NCBI GenBank assembly: GCA_030015575.1
Contig: JASDDO010000018.1
Location: 378,691,908 to 378,755,907 of the forward strand
DNA length: 64,000 bases
Direction of reading: 5' to 3'
Origin: Agapanthus africanus
Taxonomy: Eukaryota; Streptophyta; Magnoliopsida; Asparagales; Amaryllidaceae
Positions 46,978-58,608 of the stretch are shown here, piece by piece (the first letter of the stretch is position 1; each line of letters begins with the position of its first letter). The translations under genes and the position numbers were made by a program. The notes below the pieces were generated by a model. It was not told where the DNA came from and did not search any database. It saw only the letters and a list, made by a program, of their open reading frames with translations.

Positions 46978-49062
46978 TGTTGGATATAGTGCCCTCAGAG
47001 TCAATTATTGGATCACAGGCACGTGATTGCAATGATTGAGGGGGGACCTATACCGGTAAGACAGTCTTACTCAAGATGATAGTATGCTATCTGGTTTATC
47101 TTTATCATCATGTACTGCTTTAGGTGACCTTACAGGTCACTATTACACGTTGATAGAGCCCTTAGCATTCTTGCTTGACGGCCAGCAGTATGATGGCGAT
47201 CATATACGTTGAAGCTGGGGTCTATAAGCACATCCTTAAAGTGGTCCCTAGTCGTGGGAGTTTACGAGACTGGGCATCGATACTCCATTAGTAGACTAGT
47301 GTATACAGTCGAGACCCCGACGATAGGCGGTGGCCGGTCTCACAAGCCATTGGTGTTAGTTGGTTCACCTAAGATGTATGCAGGTGCTCATTGGGTTATG
47401 AGTACACCGGACAGGACTCGCCGGGAGCATGCTAGTTGGTATTATACCTGACGTCAGATAGCAGTTCCCTGGTGACATGTGTACAGGTTAGTTCATCGAC
47501 CTGAGATCGTCATTTGTCTCGTGTGAGTTCCCACTGTGCTTTGATTACTACCCTACCACGGCTCAAAGGAGTCGTGCAAACAGGTTTTAGTTGGGTACAG
47601 TCCTGAGCCACATGGAGGCAGTGAGCGGATCGGCAGGGGTTTCGTCTCTCCCGGTATTGGAGGTGAGATCGCGCTGTGTCTAGGAGAGCCATTACACGAA
47701 GTCCTTGGCCAAGGCAGGAGATTTACTGGTAGGTATTCCAGTAGTATCTCAGGGTGTTCTGGGCTACACTCCGACACGACTTGTACCGCTTTGGGGGGTC
47801 TGACTTTTACCAACCCCCTAGGCCCGACATGCGATGCTCATAGACGAACGGACCGCACTGTCCGGATATTGTCACCGACAGGCTCAGTAGGGTGTCAGGG
47901 TGAGTTCGCTCATCGACCACCCTTTTGGTCAATACCTGGTAGCCCGTTACGTACGGCTAGTACCTCTGACGTGCTAGTGGTTAAAATCCACAGCCAAAGT
48001 ATTGACGAGTCTTTAGAGTCCCCCACATACAGTTTCTCAAGTTTCGGGCGAAACGTTATAGAGGCCGTATGGATTTATGGCAGGGTTCGAACATACGCAT
48101 GCACTTGTGCACGTGTCATGGTTCGGACGGATAATACTAGCGGGCTTTGGTTTAAACCAGATCCTAGTATTATACTGTGTAGATTTTGTCTCATTACATT
48201 TGTATTCGGTTGGAATACAAATACGGGTATGTGTATACAGTAGCGGGGTTATCCTGTAATTTATTACGGGATCGCTTTTTGAAGTTGCCAGTTTGCATCC
48301 CGTTTCGGCCATTTTTCCTTTATTCCTTCATGGCTGAATTTTGTGAGGAGAGGGGTTTTCTTGAAAAAGTGGCATTTAGCAAAATGCAAGGGGTTTTTTG
48401 TGGTGGCTCATGAAGATTAATAAGGTTTCTAGATGTGCTTTGTTTCAATGTTTGCATTAATTGAGATTGGATTGATTTGGATAATGAAGTGAGGTTTCCT
48501 TTTTGCTTATGGTCACCATTTCTTTGCTCCTACACTCACCTCCCCATTGGTGCTTTTCCAGCAAGTGGCTGAGCTCTTTATAGGGTTGTCCATTTTTTTT
48601 GGTGGTAGGATTTAATCTCATTTCATTTGCACAAAAATCCTTAGCTCAATTCCAAAGCCCATTTCTCCTCACACTTCCTAAAGGCAACTTCGATTAACCC
48701 TCGAGACAAAGCGTTCTACACTCATTCTACAGCAACCTTGGACACGTCGGTTAGCAAACTTCGTGTCCGAGTTGCCTCGTTTCAGAGGTGGGATCCCGTA
48801 AAAAGACTCTTTGATGTGGTGCCCTTCCGACGAGGAAACCGGAGATCGGAGATGCCGCAAGGAGCTTAGGATGGTGGCCAAAGACCGAAGGACACGGATC
48901 GATCGGTATAGCTTTCTAACCCTTCTCTAGTTTGCTAGTTATAGGTTAATAGTTCGATTCGGGATTAAAGTCTGCGATAGCGCCGGTTTCAAGTTTAGAA
49001 AAAGTTTTCGTTTCCACATTTTGGCCTCGGACAAACTGCCGGGGCGCTACCGTAGACTTACA
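46978..49062 (+). repeat. Copia subfamily-B 5' LTR
   Basis: Starts TGTTGGATATAGTGCCC and ends GTAGACTTACA directly before a PBS. Length 2085 bases. Its middle shares blocks with the A LTRs (the 'agcccttag' and 'cgtctctcccggtattgg' regions). Its 3' third matches the fragments at 16297-17110 and 9952-10998. Confidence 0.9.
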
Positions 49063-49080
49063 TGGTATTAGAGCCACGCC
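49063..49080 (+). other. Primer binding site, initiator tRNA-Met
   Basis: TGGTATTAGAGCCACGCC directly after the LTR; one base (C to T) differs from the perfect TGGTATCAGAGC complement of initiator tRNA-Met. Confidence 0.88.
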
Positions 49081-51360
49081 ATTAGCCTTTACTAGCTTGT
49101 TTTAATGTATTTAAAACATCGATCGAACAAAATTTCCGAAACCGCAATTTCAAAAACGAAGTTTCTGTCGAATTTTTTTTGTGGTCAAAAAATTATTTTG
49201 AGTATTGCAGAAAATCAGGCAGGCTTTTCTAAGAACGCTGCAGAAATTTTGTAGAAAGTTATCACTGTAGCGCCGCGGAACCGCGGCCTTACCCACGTTT
49301 TTGTCGCGGTTCCACCGCAGTACTGTAGCAACACTGCACCAAATTTTCTTCAGTGGTCTCTGACTTGGAATTAGGGTTTCTGGTATTTTTAGTTTTGGCC
49401 CAGATTACTTTGAGTGCTGGATTTGTGCTTGGGGCCCACTTCTGGAAATTTTGTCGATCGAAAATTTTAAATAAGTTAGTTTACAGTACTTACATTATAT
49501 ATGTGACCGTGAATGTCATTTGATCAGTAAATCTTGTCTAATTGCTATAGCCATTTTAGACGGATTTGCGAACGTGACATTCACGTTGCTGTTCTGTGTT
49601 GTGCTGTGATGTTGCGGATTTGTCGTGGTGGATAGCCTGGATGCAATGGTAGTACAGTTTGGTTGTATTTGTACATTTGATATTGTGGGGCGAGCGTCCG
49701 ACATGTAGGCTGTCGTCACTTCCTGTTTGTATATTATTCTTTTGGGGCACGACCGAGCTGAGGTCGATGTACCCGTTGTATATTTTATTTTCTGTACTAG
49801 GATTACCTCGAGGTGGGGTGCACGGATAGCCGGGTTCTAGAGGACAACGGGCCCTCATCTCATGGTTTTGAGACGGAGGGGGCTTCACTCTAGAATTGGC
49901 GGGCTATTTGCTGCACTCGTAGGGGTACAGGTTGACCCAAGGAGGGGTGCATAAGTTACCAGATTCCGTGAAGTGCTGGGTGGTCTATTCACTTTGTTGA
50001 AGGGGACTGCCTCGCTTCAGGTTTTGGCGGGTAACTTGCCGCGCCCGTAGGGGTCTAGGATTTCCTTGCACAGGCAATCCACACGACCAAGGGAATGTCG
50101 GGTTTCAGTAGCGGCTCTATGAAACCCGGGGATCCCAGATTATCTGTATTGTTCTGTGATGCTTATTACATTTCTGTGATGTTGCATTTTTATCACGCCA
50201 TGAGCGAATATTATATATTGATATATATACTAGTAGATGTTGTATATGTTTTACACCCGCGCTAGTCCAGTCCCCGCTCTGTCGTTAGTTAAGTAACCTA
50301 ACGGGTGATGACGGGACCCAGTGGCGAATGCGGATGGCATATACGTACGTCATATTTTCGTTCTTTTGTGGTGTGATTAATTAATGGGACTGTATTGATT
50401 CAGATCAATGCAAGCTAAACAAACATATTCTGATGTTGTTGGAACTTTTTTCAAAAAGCTGTTATTGCAAGGACGTTCTCTTTTGCTTTGCAAAGTGGTA
50501 TTCGGTTATGAATATCCAGCACCTCAGTCGACGAGACAAGGGCCGAGATCCCTTCACCGGGAGTGACCCCTTGGGCAGAAGTTTGCGTCAGGGTAATAAC
50601 TTCACTATAGTCGATTGCTTTTGCTTTGCATCGCGGTATTCAGTTGGAATATCCTGCATCTCATTCTACGGGGAAAGAGCCGAGATCCCTTCACCGGGAG
50701 TGACCTCTTTAGCAAAGGTTTTCGCCACTATATTTTTATAAAAAGCTATCCGGTTCCTTTAATGATATCAAGTTCATTACGTTAAAGGTTTTTCGCCAAA
50801 AACCATCCGTAGCCCTCCGTCATTTCAGACGGGTAGCACTTAGTATTCATGCTATATTTGTTGACCTTCGTCAAGGCATAGTGAATGGTAGCTGCTTGTT
50901 ACCTTTCTGTTGCATAGATAGATGCGTTAGTTTGGGATAGTCGTATAGCCTTGTTGACTTTCGTCAAGGGCTTGTACGGGTGGGTTCAAATTAACCTGGA
51001 CAATGACGGGTAGAACTTGATATGTGACTTATGATTTGTTGACCTTCGTCAAGGTCATAAGAGCATGGGGTAAAAATCACATCGGGAGTTTCTAAAGAAA
51101 CTGAAACTTGCCAGATATGCGCATACCTTCTGGAGTGTGATAACGTGAGTGGATTCCATCATGTTATCATGCGATGATAGTCGGATCCTGATTCCCACTG
51201 ATGAGTTGGTTTACTCTTCGGGTGATCCCGACTAATTTTTCTTTCAAGTTTGGAGGAGAATTTGAGGTTACAGTGGGAGGTTTCCTGATTAGATAAATTG
51301 GTAACCATTCTGATCTAGGTTAGAGTGCACGTGGAGTGTTTCTTTTCTCTCTCTCTTGGA
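49081..51360 (+). other. Non-coding leader of copia B element
   Basis: Two CCGCGG-type palindromes at 49270-49320, the 'gaccgtgaatgtcat' block near 49503, a 'gttctagagg' block near 49833 and an 'aacctaacgggtgatgacgg' block near 50296. There are two copies of CTTCACCGGGAGTGAC (50552 and 50688, about 135 apart). Three TTGAC-CTTC-GTCAAGG hairpins lie near 50859, 50964 and 51042. The pyrimidine tract at 51338-51355 ends in TTG where sister copies have CAG. A 102-codon ORF at 50433 resembles the frame at 62993-62781 in the sister element, but the copy near 18480 has stops in it, so I do not call it a gene. Confidence 0.75.
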
Positions 51361-53837
51361 AGCGACCATGGCCCGACCCTAAACTATGACTCAGTGACCA
51401 AGTTGACCGAACCTTCTTAAACACTGGCTTTTAGATTGTCAGAGTTGCATACCTCATTGCCACTCTTACTTTTACCCTTTTCTCCATAACACCCCGTATT
51501 ACTACGAACTTCCACTTCTATTGGATAAAACCATCGTATGGTTATATACGAACTCGAAGGAACTTGTTCCAGATTCGAGGATGGTTTCTGGTTCTGGAGA
51601 AAATGAATAGGACTATTCAGTTGTCTTTTCCTTTTACCTTCTCTCAGGTTGCGAGTGCTCCTTGGATAAAGACAGTACACCTATTAAGCTAATTGGATAG
51701 TCTTCTTCCAAACCATAGGCAGGTGCCAAACGGTAGGGAATGAAGAAAACCATTTAGCCTAAAAGGTGTACAGAAGGTAATAAGTTAAGACAAATAAAGG
51801 GATTAGTAAGAGGGCAAAGTAAATTGCGACTGCTGTTCACGACCAAACCAAGTATTTCATCGCCACTCCTACTTCACCTTTTTATTTCTCCAGGACACTC
51901 CGTATCACTATGAAGATCCACAGTTACTTGGATACTCCATCGTATGGTTATATACGAACTCGAAGGAACTTGTTCCAGTTCGGAGATGGATTCTGTTTCA
52001 GGAGAAATAGGAATAAGGTTTTATTCAGTTGTCTTTTATCTTTACCTTCTCTCGGGTTGCGAGTGCTCCTAGCATTATGACAATACACCTATTACGCTTA
52101 TTGGATAGTCTTCTTCCAAACCATAGGCTGGTGCCGAATGGTAGGGAATGAAGAAAACCATTTAGCCTAACGATGGTGTGCAGAAGGTAGCGACTAAAGA
52201 CATATAAAGGGATTTGGAGAGATGACAAAGAAATATACGGTTACAGTTGTGAATCTGATAATGGAAGAGGCATTACTAAGAATACCCAGATACCCCTTCG
52301 AAACATTTACATGTTTCAGTTTCACTGTGTATTGTTAAAAGAAAACTGATTTCCCAATTAGCCCTTGCTTCAGGGTATGTATTTACCAGGTTTGATTCTC
52401 ACATCTGTATGGTTTTACAAATGATGAGTGGGAGTGAGTTACTTGGAATTGGGTGATCATCCTCATTATATCGGGATTCGTTGTAATTAGTGATATTTGA
52501 GGAAATCGTCTGGGTTGTTTGCCGGACGGCAAATATTTGGTTTTGAATATCCGTTGTTATGCACCAATTTCAAATTGATATATCTGTACGTTTATTTTTA
52601 TAAAGTGAGATATAACTTTTTGAAATTATGTCCATCACATTTACCTATATCAGTGGATGGTTATGTAAGGAGTATTAAACAGCGGTGTAATTCTTCTTAA
52701 CCATAAGTACAGTTTTCAACCTACGACACACAAGGAATGAGTTATTAGACTCAGGAGAGTTATACAGAGTATTGTATGTTGTCCAGTGTCCATTAGGACA
52801 GAAGGGTTGGTAACCGTACTATATTCTGTTTACTTATGACTTCTCTAGTTCTTAGACATGTGTTTCGTAGAAATACAAGATCCAAGTATTGAGAAGTTAT
52901 AGGTACAAAAATAAAGTAGAGAACCAGGCGTTGCAAGTATCAGGATTGTTCAAGGTGATCGAAGATGTAGATACTTGTGTATGGTATTCAGTTGATAGTA
53001 ATGATTATGAGAACTTGCTTCTCTTTCAGGTTACTCATATCTGGATGTATTCCTAAGTTGAGTAATACTGATCGGCCTCTCTCCATTTAATTGACATGCA
53101 CTAGAGACAGCTGCATGATTTGAATCTGGTTCCAATTAAATCAGTGCCTCTATTTCTATATTGTATATAAAATAGTTCATATCTTAACATTGTTAAGGTA
53201 CGGGGAGTTTTCCGGCTTATGCTTAAAACCAGACTCTGGATAACTCAAGGCACGTTTCTGTAATGGCAGTTTGTGGGTTGACCCGGGCTATGACGAGGGT
53301 TGACTTTTTACCATCTAGAAGATCAATAGTGATATTGTTCTTGACTCGCCACAGTTTTAGTAAAATGGATTTTTTCAGAAAACAGTAGTGGGAGTATGGT
53401 AGAACTGGAAGTGATTTCAGAACCGCAAACGATTACTGAAAATTTAATAGGACCTAAACATTCAATCTAGATTGACATTCCATTAGCCACTCCGCAGATA
53501 TATAGGGTAACCTCAAGCACCCAAGAGATACTCCGGTATCCTCAAGGACGGTGACAGGGAGGTACTTGTTTACCCAGACTTGACACTACTGTTGTTCCAG
53601 GCTATGAGACCCGGCAGGAGGATGAGTATAGCGTCGTTCTAAACTAGTTTTAGAAGTGCACGTGTATATGACTCTGCCAGAGGGTTGTCGTAGTCAGTGG
53701 GAGCAGCCGAAGAATAGTGGGCAAGTAGCTTATGTCTATGGACTGAAGCAGATATAGCGGAGAAAGATCATCTATTTTTGATGTGACAGTCATAGGTTTG
53801 ACTTCATCAGAATAGGGGATGGATCTGTTAAGAAGGT
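51361..53837 (+). pseudogene. Copia B pol, very decayed (5' half and start of RT)
   Basis: Recognised at the nucleotide level against the copies at 11000, 19528 and 58609. Near 52915 'gtagagaaccaggcg..gt.tcaggattgttc' equals the integrase segment before the second catalytic Asp. Near 53105 'agacagctgcatgattt' and 53220-53280 equal the integrase C-terminal part. 53385-53520 equals the linker to RT, and 53600-53837 the RT palm up to just before YVDD. Frames are broken every few dozen bases. It continues at 56071 after the solo LTR. Confidence 0.8.
51440..52245 (+). repeat. ~400-bp tandem duplication inside the decayed element
   Basis: The segment with 'tatggttatatacgaactcg', 'aggttgcgagtgctcct' and 'cttccaaaccataggc' occurs twice, at about 51440-51840 and 51850-52245, with a period of 406-408 bases. 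I did not find this text in the other copia copies of the window. No domain recognised. Confidence 0.85.
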
Positions 53838-53842
53838 AGTAG
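53838..53842. other. Target site duplication, left copy (AGTAG)
   Basis: AGTAG directly before TGTTAG of the solo LTR; the same five bases follow its end at 56066-56070. Confidence 0.9.
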
Positions 53843-56065
53843 TGTTAGTTATATGTATGCCCTAGAGGCCATTACTGTACATAGGATGTATATTGTAGTG
53901 GATGCTTGGACATATATAGGGAGGACTTTCTTGCTCGACATGATAGTATGCTATCTGGTTACTCTTTACCTTAACGTGTACACTGATAGTCTCTGTGTTA
54001 CATGTTGGTAAAGCCCGTAGGATGCGTACTTGACTACCTGGACTATGATGCAGATCATACTAGTGGGGACATGGTAGTCCATAAGTACATCCTTCAAGGT
54101 CCCTAGTCGTGGGTGTATCGAGACGGGGCATCGATATACCAGAATAGACTAGCGTATACCTTCTCGACCCATACAGATGGGCGATGGATGATCCCATATC
54201 CATTGGAGTTTGACATCAGAGATGATATACGGGTGCTCAGTGGAGACTGGGTACACTGGACGGACTCGCCGAGAACTCCCAGATGGTATTATACCTTACG
54301 TCAGATGGCAGTTCTCTGGTGACACTGGTACAGAGTAGTCTGTTGACCCGAGATCGTCATAGAGTCTTGTGTGGTTCCCACTGTGCTTTGATTTCCACCT
54401 TACCACGTCCAAGAGGGCGTGCAAAACGGTGGCTTTTGGGTACAGTCCCGAATCACATGGAGGCAATGAGTGATAGGAGGGGATTCGTCTCTCCCGGTAT
54501 AGGGAGTTGATGTTGCGCTGTGTTCGATTGGCTATAACCGAAATCCCTGGCCAGGGTTGCTGAGATTTACTGGTAAGTGTTACCAGTAGTTTCTCAAACT
54601 GTTATAGACCTCATATCGACACGACTTATCGAGCTATTGGGGTCTGACGTTTACCACCCCTAGGCGAGATATGCGACATATCAGACGATCAGACCGGACT
54701 GTACGGTAAGTGTTACTGGTTGGATTCACAGGAGTGTGAGCGGGCTTGCTCCTCGATCTTCTGATCGCTCAATACCCGGGTGGCCGTTACGTTTAGCAAA
54801 CCGCTTGCGGCTTGTGGGTGTTTGATATGATCATCACCTGCTGCCGGCGTATTGACGAGTCTTTAGAGTCCTACACAGAGGTTTCCTGGCTCAAGCGAAA
54901 CGAAATAGGAGCGCATATGAGATATGTGCGGGACCGAGAATAATGCGTGTATGTGATACCGTATTCCATTCTCGCGATTAATGTATCGATTGGTTATATT
55001 CGATATAACCTAGATATCGAATCAAGGATTGATTCGATAAGCCGATACATTGGATACTAGTCGGTTATGTGCGACATGACCGGATCATTGAATCAAGTGT
55101 TGATTTAATGATTTAATGTATAATTATATATTTGATATATTACTTTGCATTAACTAGTATTGGTTCACTTTATATGGATTTTCTCACTTGGATTGCACAA
55201 GTTGTATATGTGATATACTTTTGTGCACTTGATTGTGTGATGTTTGATGATACATGTTAACTTGGATTTGTGTAAAGATTAAACCATGGTTGTGAGAGTG
55301 GTTAGGGTTTTGTTTATTCACTTATTATCTATTTATTCATTTATTCATTCATTTTGGCAAAAGAAAAGAAATGGTGGCTTGCTTTGTTTTACATTGAAGC
55401 TTCATGAAGCTTTGAAAAAGTCCACCATTTTTGTTTCATGCCTAACCTAACCATTCACTTAACCTTGGTTCATTCTCTACACTTAACCATGGTAACTATT
55501 ATGATAAGAATGAATGGGATTATCTTTTCAAGTTAATCTTTTTATTCTATCATAATATTTATCTTCTTCTTCTTCTTCTTCACTTGAAGAAAAAGCTTTC
55601 CTCATCAATGGCAACTTGATGAAAAGAGTGAGAAATCCAATTCTAAAGTGAACTCACCTCCTATTTCTTCATCCTCTACCTCTTGCCAAGTAGTATAGGG
55701 TGTTTCCTTCACAAGTTTTCTTGACTTGGTGAAGTTGGAGCTTGATCTAGCGATGCCTCGACGTAGATCATCTTCGGCATCGTCGTCGATGACCTAGCCC
55801 GCTTTTTCTCTGATGAAGCTGACGCTAGAGCCCAAGATCCGATTTGTACAGCGAGGAGACTTCATCGCGGAGCCATGGAGGTGGAGAACCGGATCTACAA
55901 AGGTTGTATTTCCGTTTACCATTTAGTTAAGTTGTTAACTAGTTTCTTTTTCGCCTAAATATCTAGTTAACGATCCATAGTCTAGGGTTTCTCGGCACCG
56001 TAAATTTTGAAATTGGCATGGTTGATGCCTTGTGAGACCTCTTGAGAGTGCCTAGGAACCCTACA
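53843..56065 (+). repeat. Solo copia subfamily-A LTR
   Basis: A whole 2.2-kb A LTR, TGTTAGTTATATG...GGAACCCTACA, flanked by AGTAG on both sides. The decayed RT gene runs up to the left duplication and resumes after the right one ('tatttggatgacatacac' near 56096 is the YVDD region). This is the product expected from recombination between the two LTRs of a former full element. Two U3 modules at 55000-55130. Confidence 0.95.
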
Positions 56066-56070
56066 AGTAG
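56066..56070. other. Target site duplication, right copy (AGTAG)
   Basis: Matches 53838-53842 exactly. Confidence 0.9.
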
Positions 56071-56395
56071 GGTGTGATGTCCTGGTATTTGGATGACATA
56101 CACAGAGTAGGAAGTGAAATTTCTATATTACAATCGGTTATACTTTGGTTGTCACACAGTGGTTTCTCCACATAGGATATAGATATAATATCAGACATTC
56201 TGGTTACTAGATCTATGGTTTTAGATCTAGAATTGGGTAGTTTCCCAATCTGGTTACTTAGACAGCATTCTAAAGGTGTTTTAGAATGGACGACTCCTAG
56301 CACGGTAGTGTACCTGTAGGTGATGGAGTCACCCTCTCTAAAGGTGTCTTACAAACTAAAGGGGAGAGGGATGTGCATGATTGGCAGATCACTTG
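56071..56395 (+). pseudogene. Copia B RT remnant, continued
   Basis: 'gtatttggatgacatacaca' near 56095 keeps the nucleotide outline of the YVDD site (now LDD-like in one frame), followed by text matching the segment after it ('aggaagtgaaatttctatattacaa'). After about 56170 the match becomes too weak to place. The minus-strand element's LTR cuts it at 56396. Confidence 0.7.
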
Positions 56396-58432
56396 TGTTA
56401 AGTCCACGTTACCTGTCCCGGTTCTTTCGGGGTTGCGGAAACAGTGAAAAACAATTTTTTTTTTTTGGGTTTAGGTAACATGGACTCAAGAAAAGGATCT
56501 TTGCTAAACAACATACTAGCAACCACTACAAGCTTTACCTACTCGGTAAGAGGGTTATACCTAGTTTTGAACTCCTTCTCTTCTTCTCCTTAGGATGGGT
56601 TGGATGGTTCTCCTCATCGCCTTCTCTTGCCAAAGAAAGATCCACCCGAGAGTTGTGCTCCGAGCTCCACCTCGAGCCGAGGCAACTAGGGCAACAAGAT
56701 CGCTAGGCTTGATGTCCTAGGTTGTGTAGATGAGGTAGATGGATGTGTTTGTCTATTTGGATCCTTTTTCTCTCAACACATGAGATCAAAGGAAATTTCA
56801 AGAGGAGGAAGAAGAACTAGCAACCATGGAGCTTTCTCATCTTGAGAGAGAGAATGAGAAAAGAATAATGAGCTAAAGAAAAAATGAACCATGGTTGCAA
56901 TAATACATAAACATCATCATGACTAATCTTTTCATGATAAAGTTAATGGTTAGCTTGACTTGACCATTTTCATCACATAAGAAAAAGAAAACCAAAGAAT
57001 ACTCTAGATCTCTCATGAAGGTCCAAGTCAACTTTGGTCAAACGGTCAACAAAGTCAAGTATGGTCAAATGGTCAAAGCAATTAGCCATAACATAATTAT
57101 CATTAAAAAGATTAGTAAATAATGTCCCCGGCTCATAATGGTTTTGACCAAACCAACTGCCAAAACCCTAATGAGTCCGCCTCATAATGGTTTCGACCGA
57201 ATCAACTGTCAAAACCCTAATGAGGCACCACCTCCTTCTTCTCTCCTCAAAACTGTGCATACACACCCGCATCCGCATTCCGTAGAATGCGCATGCACAG
57301 AAGACAAAACAAATCCATCCGTACAATACTAGGATCCGGCTTAAACCAAAGCCCACTAGTATTGCCTGCCCGAACAGCATACGCACACAAGTGCACATAA
57401 GTGATCGTAGGCTTGCCGTAAAACCATACGGCCTCTACACGTTTCGCTCAGTGCAGGGAAACTCTCTGTGTGGGACTCTAAAGACTCGACATTACGCTGG
57501 CAGTGGGTTTAACTACAGACCGCAAGCGGCACTAGCTGTACGTAACGGTCCCCAGGTAGATGTCGATAAGAAGACTGATGAGGTGAACTCATCCGAACTC
57601 CTACTGAGCCTGTATGTGACAATCTCCGTACAGTCCGGTCTGTTCGTCTGAGAATATCGCATGGCGGGCCTAGGGGGTGGTAAACGTCAGTCCCCTAATA
57701 GCGGTACAAGTCGTGTTGGAATGTAGCCCAGAACACCCTGAGATAACACTGGAAACCCACCAGTATATCTCGCTTGCCCTGGCCAGGGACGACTATGTGT
57801 AATGGCTCTCCTAGACACGGCGCGATATCAACTCCCAATACCGGGAGAGACGAATCCTGTCTAACCTTCACTGCCTCCAAGTGCTTCGGGACTGCACCCA
57901 ACTACTACCTGTTTGCACGACTCAGTAGAGCCGTGGTAGGGTAGTAATCAAAGAAAAGTGGGAACACACTCGAGGCGAAGTGACAGTGTCAAGTCAGCGG
58001 ACTAAGCTGTACTCATGTCACCTAGGAACTATTAACTGACGATAGGTATAATACCAACCAGCAGTTCCCGACGAGTCCTGTCTATTGTACTCGTAACCTA
58101 ACGAGCACCTGCATACTATCTCCAGTACGACGTACTGATGGCTGTGGGACAGACCATCTCCCCTGCTGGGAAGAGAAGCGTATGCACCAGTCTACTCTGG
58201 AGTATCGATGCCATGCCTCGATAATCCTACGACTAGGGACCAGAATAAGGATGTGCTTATAGACTACCCAGCCCCCACTAGTGTGATCGCCATCACAACG
58301 CCGGTAGTCAAGCAAAGATCCTAAGGCCTCCATCAATATATATTAGCGATATGTTAAAAGAAACATATACACATATTAAGATAGAAACAAACCAAGTAGC
58401 ATACTACTATATCGAGCAAGACTGTCGTAAAA

Positions 58433-58483
<51 letters not shown>

Positions 58484-58552
58484 AAGCCTCCAAAATGTAT
58501 TATACAAACTAGTACTATACAATAATGGCCTCTAGGGCATACATATCTAACA
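56396..58552 (-). repeat. Copia subfamily-B 3' LTR of the minus-strand element
   Basis: On the minus strand it starts TGTTAGATATGTATGCCC and ends AACGTGGACTTAACA. The reversed PPT lies at 58553-58566. An (AT)n run at 58436-58481 sits near its 5' end. Sections match the B LTR at 46978, including the U3 block with 'aatactaggatccggc' near 57325. Confidence 0.92.
58436..58481. repeat. (AT)n microsatellite
   Basis: Uninterrupted AT dinucleotides within the B LTR, near the LTR's transcription-upstream end. Confidence 0.95.
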
Positions 58553-58608
58553 ATCTCCCACTTGCACTAAAGGCCAGTAATTGGTGTACCGCATACCCAA
58601 CGTCTACA

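Noticed and set aside
50433..50741. Possible small leader protein (102 codons), similar to the frame at 62993-62781
   Set aside because: Similarity follows nucleotide conservation of the duplicated leader block; the copy near 18480 has stops in this frame.
52497..52700. Small ORF in the decayed B element (67 codons)
   Set aside because: AT-rich, no similarity to pol or to other copies; chance frame.
54113..54322. 69-codon ORF recurring at 32619-32410 and 40873-40664
   Set aside because: Recurs only because the LTR sequence recurs; no domain, and other A LTRs have it broken.
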